This document shows positions 15,076 to 20,000 of a DNA stretch of 20,000 bases, piece after piece. The DNA is from Prorocentrum cordatum. Lineage: Eukaryota; Sar; Dinophyceae; Prorocentrales; Prorocentraceae. The position numbers and the translations under genes were made by a program. Each line of letters begins with the position of its first letter. Within the stretch, counting starts at the first letter, position 1. The stretch is from assembly GCA_963575745.1 (NCBI GenBank), contig CAUYUJ010003381.1, positions 560,227 through 580,226 of the forward strand. Reading direction: 5' to 3'. The notes beneath the pieces were generated by a model. It was not told the DNA's origin and did no database searches. It saw only the letters and a program-made list of their open reading frames with translations.

Positions 15076-15660
15076 TCCAAGCAGCATACGAAGCTTCTGG
15101 ACAACAGGGCGCGGCCACACTAGTCAGCAACATTCCTCATTGCGATTTCTTCCCCTCTGCTGGTTGCTGCAATACCTCACGCTTACGTCTGACGTCGCCT
15201 GTCTGTTATTTGTTACGCGTTTTAGCTAGCCATCCTGACTCGAGATCGATTCCTCCAATTTATGAGGTTTCTCAGATTTAATTGGCTGTATGGTACCTCC
15301 CCTCACCTGCCGCCGCGGACTGGGTTACTCCAGCCCCTGAGGGCCACCATTCTTTTTGGTTTCTCCTTGCGCCGCCGCTTCTGCACCCGCCCGCGGCCTG
15401 ATGTGATTGTGTGCGTCGCCCAAGGCGATTTCCGGCATCATCACGTGAACGCTTCAGGCTGCTCCGTCCCTTGGTTCGCGCAACGTCCAAGCGGAGGAGG
15501 ATCCGCGAGGGTAGAGGCGGCCATCGAGGGCCCCATTGCCCCGCGCACGGGGCTCGAGGGAGAGGAGGCCTGGCCGACTGGCTGAGGCGGCGCGGCCGGC
15601 GGAGGCGCCCGGCCCCACCTCCACAAGTTCAGGGGGGCAGCGTTGGGCGCAACAGCGGGG
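15076..15660. other. Unassigned sequence, the longest stretch without a recognised repeat
   Basis: Mixed composition without low-complexity runs. The plus-strand frame 15262-15585 (about 107 codons) has no recognisable domain, and nothing else supports a gene. Confidence 0.4.
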
Positions 15661-15687
15661 GTGGCCCATGCGAAGAAGCACCCTTCA

Positions 15688-15849
15688 GGATGGGAAAAAC
15701 CACACAGACGCAATTTATCGTCGATTCCACCGAAAGTATGGGAAAACATGGGAAGTGGGGGGGGGACACAAAAGCCCAGAAAATGTTGGAAAATATGGGG
15801 AACATGTTTATTTGTGTGTATTTATTTGTGTGTGTCCTGGGGCCCCTTC
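15688..15849 (+). mobile_element. GT-ended dispersed repeat, copy 2
   Basis: GGATGGGAAAAACCACACAG to TTTGTGTGTGTCCTGGGGCC with CCCCTTC at the end; middle part GGGAAGTGGGGG, AAAAGCCCAGAAAATG, GGAAAATATGGGGAA. The 13-bp GAAGAAGC(A/G)CCCT lies on both sides at 15672-15684 and 15851-15863. The same type of word (GCGAGAAGCACCT) flanks copy 1, so it belongs to the repeat unit and is not a simple target duplication. Confidence 0.85.
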
Positions 15850-15941
15850 AGAAGAAGCGCCCTGCTTGCCTTTAGGGTGCCATGGCGGTCTCGGGTTTCG
15901 AGGGAATTGTGCTGTGGACAGCGCGGCGTGCCCACACACGG

Positions 15942-16027
15942 AAGAGTCGAGGGACGTCCTGGGGTCGAGGGGTTGGGCTTCTTGCTTCTTTGTGGATTGG
16001 CCTCCACCGTAGGGGGGGACAGCCTCA
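15942..16027 (+). repeat. Left flank repeat of GT-ended copy 3
   Basis: GGACGTCCTGGGGTCGAGGG, then TTGGGCTTCTTG, TTTGTGGATTGGCCTCCACC and GGGGGGGACAGCCTCA. It is repeated at 16200-16285 with an offset of about 257 bp, and in diverged form at 3156-3254. Confidence 0.9.
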
Positions 16028-16032
16028 GTAAG

Positions 16033-16189
16033 GAGGGGAAAACACACATAGACACAATTAATCGCCGACTCCCAGGAAAATCCAGGAAAATATGGGAAGT
16101 GGGGGGGAAGACAAAAACTCAGAAAATATTGGAAAATATTGGGAATCCTGTCATTTGTGTGTATTTATTTGTGTGTCCCAGGACCCCTG
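16033..16189 (+). mobile_element. GT-ended dispersed repeat, copy 3
   Basis: GAGGGGAAAACACACATAGA and CACAATTAATCG at the left, GTGTATTTATTTGTGTGTCC then CAGGACCCCTGC at the right. The middle matches copies 2, 4 and 5 closely. It lies inside a 257-bp tandem duplication of its own flank. Confidence 0.88.
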
Positions 16190-16199
16190 CAACGCAGAA

Positions 16200-16285
16200 A
16201 CGTCGATGGACTTCCTGGGGTCGAAGGGTTGGGTTTTTCTTGTCTCTTTGTGGGCTGGCCTCCACCGTGGGGGGGGACAGCCTCA
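16200..16285 (+). repeat. Right flank repeat of GT-ended copy 3
   Basis: Repeats 15942-16027 with roughly a tenth of bases changed. It runs directly into dispersed repeat copy D. Confidence 0.9.
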
Positions 16286-16287
16286 GG

Positions 16288-16402
16288 GGGGATGCACCGC
16301 TCACTGATCGCCGACGGGGGCCTGAGAGCCCTCCCTGGCCAGGAGCGTGCGGATGCGCCGTCGCCGACCTGTCGGCGACGTATCCCCGATGCCAGCTCGA
16401 CG
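16288..16402 (+). repeat. Dispersed repeat 'GAACGTGCGG', copy D
   Basis: GGGGGATGCACCG, TGATCGCCGACGGGGGCC, CTGGCCAGGAGCGTGCGGAT, CGCCGACCTGTCGGCGA and ATCCCCGATGCCAGCTCGACG in the family order. CGCCGACCTGTCGGCG is a hairpin related to those at 691 and 1231. Confidence 0.82.
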
Positions 16403-16703
16403 TCTCCTCCCTCCCCTGGGCTGGTGCTTCCCTGCCGCTGCCCCTCACAAGTTTCCCAGATCTCCGACGATGTGCTGTGATCCAATTGGCGTGCTTCCCC
16501 AAAGTTTGGCCCCTGGGGGCCGTGGTTGGGCTCCGGGGCCATCACGCACGGATCCGGGGCGAAAGATTCAGAGTGTCGTAAAGGGGGGGGGTTATCCCAA
16601 GGTGGGGGTGGGGAACGAAGCCAGCCGGATGCTCCCATGTCCTTCTTTCGGGGGCCGTGTGTAGCGACCCTCCTCTCACCCCACATCTACCCTTGCGCCC
16701 CTC
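16403..16703. other. Unassigned sequence
   Basis: No repeat partner or gene recognised. Confidence 0.4.
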
Positions 16704-16900
16704 CGAAAAACTACAGTCCACCCGCATGAGAAGGAGGGGCAGCCTTCCCAGGGGTGCGTTGCAGCCTTGCCCCTTCGGCCCATCCTTGGCCGGCCACTCT
16801 CGCCGGCCGCGTCCCGCTCGAAAAGCGTCAACATGGCCCTCCAGGGTCCTTGCGTCCTTACCGCGCATCCTTGTTACTTACGGGTTGGCTGCACCCTTGG
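16704..16900 (+). repeat. Dispersed repeat 'GCGTCCTTACC', copy 3
   Basis: Same order of motifs as 11521-11705, and TTGCGTCCTTACC as at about 1480. It ends where GT-ended copy 4 begins. Confidence 0.82.
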
Positions 16901-16910
16901 GCAAGGGTCA

Positions 16911-17076
16911 GGAGGCAAAAAACACAGACACAATTAATCGTCGATCCCCCAGAAAATATGGGAACAGATGGGAAGTGGGGGGGCAGACGGAAGCCCAGAA
17001 AATATATGGGGAAGTGTGGGGGGAATCCTGTGATTGGTGTGTATATATTTTTGTGTGTGTGTCCCAGGGCCCCTTC
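16911..17076 (+). mobile_element. GT-ended dispersed repeat, copy 4
   Basis: GGAGGCAAAAAACACAGACA and CAATTAATCGTCGATCCCCC at the left; GGGAAGTGGGGGGG, AAGCCCAGAAAATATATGGG in the middle; TTTTTGTGTGTGTGTCCCAG and GGCCCCTTC at the right. Confidence 0.88.
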
Positions 17077-17245
17077 GAAGGGGTGCGGACCTCCTGGGGC
17101 CGCACGCCGAACAGACGCACGCGTCGGCGGAGGTCCGGGCCCCCAGCCGGGAGCCGGCCATGAAGCGGCCGGCCGCCAGAGCTGCCGCCGGCGGCGGGGC
17201 GGCCAAGGCTCCGCGGGGGCCGTCGCCGTCGCCGATTGGGGGTCA
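17077..17245. other. Unassigned GC-rich sequence
   Basis: Begins with GGACCTCCTGGGG, a word also found downstream of copy 3 of the GT-ended repeat; the rest has no partner. No gene recognised. Confidence 0.45.
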
Positions 17246-17393
17246 GGAGCGAAAGAAGGACGTACACGTACATGAATCCACGCTGTTTTCGAGATTTCGC
17301 ATTCGGCGAATATTCGTATCACGCGGCCGGGCTCGCGGGTCAAGGGGCCGTGTTCATGCACATAGCTGGGCGCGTACGTCCTTTGTGGGCTCC
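17246..17393. mobile_element. Foldback element, 148 bp
   Basis: AAGGACGTAC at 17256-17265 pairs perfectly with GTACGTCCTT at 17374-17383. Outward, GGAGC and GCTCC also pair. Inward, CATGAATCCACG pairs with CGTGTTCATG with one bulge. The interior has a short AT-richer part (GGCGAATATTCG). No target duplication seen. Confidence 0.65.
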
Positions 17394-17482
17394 CTAGGGG
17401 GGAGGCGGCCCGAGGGCGGGCTCGCCAAGGAGGGCGGCGGCCAAGGAGGGTGTCGTCGCCGGAGGAGCTGGGCGCCCGAAGT

Positions 17483-17651
17483 CGGGGGAGAAAAAGATAC
17501 GGATACGTGTTGTCCCCCGTCGTTTTCGGCCTTTCCTGGTCCTCCTGGGGAATCCTCGTTGTCACCGCTGGATTCGCCTCGAAATTCTGGTCAGAACGCA
17601 CCCCAAGAGAGGTCCGGGGACAACACGTATCCGTATCTTTCCGCCCCCCAA
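17483..17651. mobile_element. Foldback element, 169 bp, with a perfect 25-bp stem
   Basis: A 25-bp segment at 17493-17517 (containing GATACGGATACGTGTTGTCC) is exactly complementary to 17616-17640. Outside it a G-run faces a C-run. CGAAGT is found immediately on both sides (17477-17482 and 17652-17657), a plausible 6-bp target duplication. The loop of about 98 bases has no recognised content. Confidence 0.78.
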
Positions 17652-17845
17652 CGAAGTGGGTGCGGGAGAGATGGGTCCGACGCCCAGCAACAGGTGTTGT
17701 CCAACACCGACATGCGGCCGGTGTTGGGCAGGCGGCCCTCTGTCTCACATGGGCAGCGCCCGCGGCGGCGCGGGCAGCGAGTCCTGTTCGAGATGAGCAG
17801 GAACTGCTGTTGGGCGTCGTACCCATTCTTTCCGTACCCGTTTCG
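17652..17845. mobile_element. Foldback element, 194 bp, with competing inner hairpins
   Basis: Arms of about 40 bp (17652-17693 and 17806-17845) carry GGGTCCGACGCCCAGCAACA opposite CTGCTGTTGGGCGTCGTACC. Inside, GGTGTTG (17693), CAACACC (17702) and GGTGTTG (17720) follow each other, so the middle word can pair with either neighbour: a 7-bp stem with a 2-base loop or a 9-bp stem with a 9-base loop. The right arm recurs alone at 19-57. Confidence 0.78.
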
Positions 17846-17872
17846 CTTGTGCCGAGAGGAGGCCAAGGATCC

Positions 17873-18033
17873 GGAGGGGAAAAACACCCACAGACACAAT
17901 GAGTCCTCCACTCCCAGGAAAATATTGGGAACTTATGGGAAGCTGGGGGGAAGACAAAAGCCCAGAACATATGGGAAAATATGGGGAATCCTTCTATTTG
18001 CGTGTATTTATCTGTGTGTCCCAGGGCCCCTTC
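17873..18033 (+). mobile_element. GT-ended dispersed repeat, copy 5
   Basis: GGAGGGGAAAAACACCCACA to TCTGTGTGTCCCAGGGCCCC and TTC. Very close to copies 3 and 4 in the middle (GGGGGGAAGACAAAAGCCCAG). It begins about 27 bp after the foldback element at 17652-17845. Confidence 0.88.
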
Positions 18034-18188
18034 AGAGGAGGACGGGGCCGAGGAGGGCGGGGAGGCCGTCGTGGTCGGCGTCGCCCTGAGGCTGCGGGGG
18101 GGGGCCCCCAGGAGGAGGGCCGCTGGGCCGCGCACGGCCGGGGCGTGCGCGTGGCCGGGGGGGCGCGGGCCTCGTCTGTGCAGCAGTG
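18034..18188. other. Unassigned GC-rich sequence
   Basis: Strongly GC-rich, no repeat partner or gene recognised. Confidence 0.4.
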
Positions 18189-18298
18189 GCGAAGCGTCCC
18201 GGCTCGCCTGTAGCCCCACCAAACAGTGTTCTAAGAGCCTTTTGTGGTTCCCACGGAATGGTCTTAGAGCATGTCTGGCCGGGACTGTCCTGTTTTAG
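18189..18298 (+). repeat. Dispersed repeat 'GTCTTAGAGCATGTCTGG', copy 2
   Basis: Partner of 12538-12647. Related words GTCTGAGAGCACTG and TTCTTAGAACATGTTTGG follow within 70 bp, so the right end of the unit may itself be a decayed tandem. Confidence 0.85.
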
Positions 18299-18429
18299 CA
18301 CATCGGGCTGATGGTCTGAGAGCACTGTTTTTGTTCTTAGAACATGTTTGGGTTCTCGGAACGTTGCGTGGTATGACTATAGGAATGCCGGGACGGTCGG
18401 TCCCTGCTCAAGTCTGGAGGAGGTGGCGC

Positions 18430-18790
18430 CTTCCACCCGCGCGGGAGGCTCTTGGAAACGCTGGGGGCGTTTCTCTTTCGTTTTCAAGAGCGACGTCTTT
18501 GTTCCCTTACTTGGGGCAAGACGTTTTTTCAAGATCGTTCTCGATTTTTCGTTTCCACCCGCGTGGGACAAGACAAGACAAGACAGCTCCCTACGCGCCG
18601 GGGCGCGGTCCCACTAGGAACGGGGCGGTGGCGCCGGGGGAGGTCCCACTAAGAACGGAGCGGTGGCGCCGGGGGGGGTTCTTGAAAACGCTGGCGCCTA
18701 CGCACCGGGGCGCGGTCCCACCCGCGTGGGAGGTGCTTGAAAACGCTGGGGGCGTTTTTTGTTCCATTTTCAAGATCGGCGTTTTTGTTC
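18430..18790 (+). repeat. Nested tandem duplications with GAAAACGCTGG
   Basis: CCACCCGCG.GGGAGG followed by CTTG(A/G)AAACGCTGGGGGCG and TTTTCAAGA occurs near 18437 and again near 18717. Between them GGTCCCACTA and GGCGGTGGCGCCGGGGG-like sequence form a 35-bp tandem pair (18607 and 18642), and CCTACGC.CCGGGGCGCGG is duplicated at 18590 and 18697. ACAAG is repeated at about 18568-18585. Confidence 0.85.
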
Positions 18791-19159
18791 TGCTGTTGGA
18801 GCCGTTTTCTCTCCGTTTTGGGGTTGCGGTCCCGCCATGTTCGGTTCGTTTTGCGATCCGGTGTCTAATTGTGTTTGATTGCCGTCATTGTTTCTACTCT
18901 TCGTTTGCGTCAATTGTTTTCTGTGTTGAGTTTCTGTTTTCATTATTCTGTTTTGGGTTGCCGTGTTTCGTTCGTTTGGGGCCCGGCCACCGTCGTTTTC
19001 GCTGCGTTTTGGGGTTAAATTTGTGTTTAACATGTTGTGGTCGACCGCAACACGAGAAGTTGGAAACCGAGAAAAACACAAATCCCCCAGCACTCACCAC
19101 ACACCAAACAAACCACCCCAACCCAACCCGAAGGCTCCGATTGACCCTCGAGTTCCCGT
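18791..19159. other. T-rich unassigned sequence with recurring CGTTTTGGGGTT
   Basis: CCGTTTTGGGGTTG (near 18812), CTGTTTTGGGTTGC (near 18948) and GCGTTTTGGGGTTA (near 19004) look like relics of a duplicated unit. GTTGTGGTCGACCGCAAC near 19033 is a near-perfect palindrome. No gene recognised. Confidence 0.5.
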
Positions 19160-19178
19160 GGGGGGGGGGGGGGGGGGG
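19160..19178 (+). repeat. Run of 19 G
   Basis: Uninterrupted G homopolymer; a likely place for assembly or slippage error. Confidence 0.9.
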
Positions 19179-19214
19179 TCGGAAACATCGACAAAAACAC
19201 ATGTGGAGCCCGTA

Positions 19215-19257
19215 CCCCCCCCCAACCCGAAATTCGGGCATTCGGGTTGGGGGGGGG
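19215..19257. repeat. Perfect 17-bp G/C hairpin
   Basis: Nine C followed by AACCCGAA at 19215-19231 pairs exactly with TTCGGGTT and nine G at 19241-19257, with the 9-base loop ATTCGGGCA. A weaker version of the same hairpin (ACCCGAAATTCGGGC then TTCGGGTTGGG) is at about 19804-19830. Confidence 0.9.
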
Positions 19258-19341
19258 TGGTCTGGTAGGTGGTCATCCTTGGCATCCCCCAGTCCTCCCC
19301 CGCGGCCGGTGGGCGCCCGGGGGGGGGCATTCCGCAGGGAG

Positions 19342-19492
19342 CGGAGGACGAGGAGGAGGAGGAGGAGGACGACGAGGAGGAGGAGGAGGAGGAGGAGGAG
19401 GAGGAGGAGGAGGAGGAGGAGGAGGAGGAGGAGGAGGAGGAGGAGCAGCAGGAGGAGGAGGAGGAGGAGGAGGAGGAGGAGGAGGAGGAGGG
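19342..19492 (+). repeat. (GGA)n microsatellite between direct repeats
   Basis: GGA repeats with a few GAC and GCA changes. GGGGTGGTCTGGTAGGT stands on both sides (about 19254 and 19493), so the tract lies within a duplicated segment of about 239 bp period. Confidence 0.95.
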
Positions 19493-19728
19493 GGGTGGTC
19501 TGGTAGGTAGTCCAGCACCGCCCCGCGCGCTCCTCCTCCTGCCCCGTGCCTCGCTGTGCTCCGGCGTGCCCCCCGCCGCTGCTCGACCGCCGTCGGATCC
19601 TCTCGCGGCCGCTGGCAAAAAAAAAAGAAAAGCAAAAAAAACAAAACAAAAACAAGACAAAAAAAAAAGAAAAATAAAGAAAAAACAAAAAAAATACTGG
19701 CCAGGAGTGAAAAGCAGGGCTCGTTTCG
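19493..19728 (+). repeat. Tandem unit with A-rich segment, copy 1
   Basis: GGTGGTCTGGTAGGTAGTCC, AGCACCGCCCCGCGCGCTCC, GCTGTGCTCCGGCGTGCCCC, TCTCGCGGCCGCTGGC, then about 75 bp of A-rich sequence and CTGGCCAGGAGTGAAAAGCA. The same order starts again near 19843. The unit looks like a monomer of a larger tandem repeat of about 340 bp that continues beyond the window. Confidence 0.88.
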
Positions 19729-19734
19729 AGTCCT

Positions 19735-19842
19735 CCGATTCGAGTCGATTTCGATTTCGGCTTTGGATTCCGATTCCGAGCCCCCTTACCCCCCCCCCCC
19801 CTCACCCGAAATTCGGGCCTTCGGGTTGGGCTGGGGGTGGCC
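19735..19842 (+). repeat. Linker with GATTCGAGTC/GATTTCG words and hairpin copy 2
   Basis: GATTCGAGTCGATTTCGATT-type hexamer repetition is followed by a C-run and by the second, weaker copy of the CCCGAAATTCGGG hairpin. Confidence 0.65.
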
Positions 19843-20000
19843 TGGTGGGTAGTCGAGCACCGCCCCGCGCGCTCCTCCTTCCCTGTGCCCCGCTGTGCTC
19901 CGGCGTGCCCCCTCTCGCGGCCGCTGGCTTAAAAAACAAAACAAAAAAAAACAAACAAACAAAAAAGAACATGCTGGCCAGGAGTGAAAAGCAGGGCTCG
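19843..20000 (+). repeat. Tandem unit with A-rich segment, copy 2 (cut by window end)
   Basis: Matches 19493-19728 but lacks about 26 bp before CTCTCGCGGCCGCTGGC and has a shorter A-rich part. It ends at AGCAGGGCTCG, the last base of the window, and presumably continues. Confidence 0.88.

Noticed and set aside
15672-15863. 13-bp target-site duplication around GT-ended copy 2
   Set aside because: The same word family flanks copy 1 as well, so it belongs to the repeat unit and not to the target.
19620-19700. Poly(A) tail of a retrotransposed sequence
   Set aside because: The A-rich segment lies in the middle of a tandem unit that continues after it in both copies, with no target duplication.
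18271-19805. 411-codon plus frame and 303-codon minus frame over the GGA tract at 19.4 kb
   Set aside because: Both depend on the microsatellite and on duplicated sequence, and they overlap on opposite strands.

Overview
No protein-coding or RNA gene can be supported in this 20 kb. The window looks like GC-rich nuclear DNA from a repeat-laden eukaryote, probably a protist or microalga, although nothing here fixes the lineage. The reasons are long trinucleotide and dinucleotide microsatellites, A-rich and G-rich homopolymer stretches, several families of short dispersed non-autonomous repeats, and no bacterial-style tightly packed genes. The open frames that exist are low-complexity readings of microsatellites (Pro, Ser, Leu, Glu, Arg, Gly or His runs), or run straight through dispersed repeats, and none shows a recognisable domain.

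Layout. 0-2.1 kb holds a solo half of a foldback element, a (CCT)n tract, a 179-bp palindromic element with a target-site duplication, and a large inverted repeat centred on an AT palindrome. 2.1-4.3 kb has short dispersed repeats, a repeat with 10-bp phasing, a second (CCT)n tract, the second 179-bp palindromic element, and next to it a 199-bp multi-hairpin unit between 14-bp direct repeats. 4.3-6.6 kb has an (AT)n tract, a second foldback family, small duplications and two more (CCT)n tracts. 7.1-7.65 kb is a very regular 73-bp tandem array. 8.3-9.3 kb has a purine minisatellite, a copy of a GT-ended repeat that has blown up into AT and GT microsatellites, and another copy of the second foldback family. 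10.3-12.6 kb has acidic-type (GAC)n and (ATC)n tracts among dispersed repeats. 12.8-13.2 kb is a decayed 83-bp tandem array. 13.3-18.3 kb carries (GGA)n tracts, five copies of the GT-ended repeat, and a dense cluster of foldback elements at 17.25-17.85 kb. 18.4-20 kb is tandemly duplicated sequence with a strong G/C hairpin, a (GGA)n tract and A-rich stretches.

The most informative items are mobile-element-like. The best is the 179-bp near-perfect palindrome, present twice at identical length and each time flanked by a perfect 5-bp direct repeat. At least eight other short repeat families occur two to six times in the window, nearly always in the same orientation. The polypyrimidine or polypurine tracts switch strand between 6.6 and 13.3 kb, which may mark a change of transcription or replication direction.
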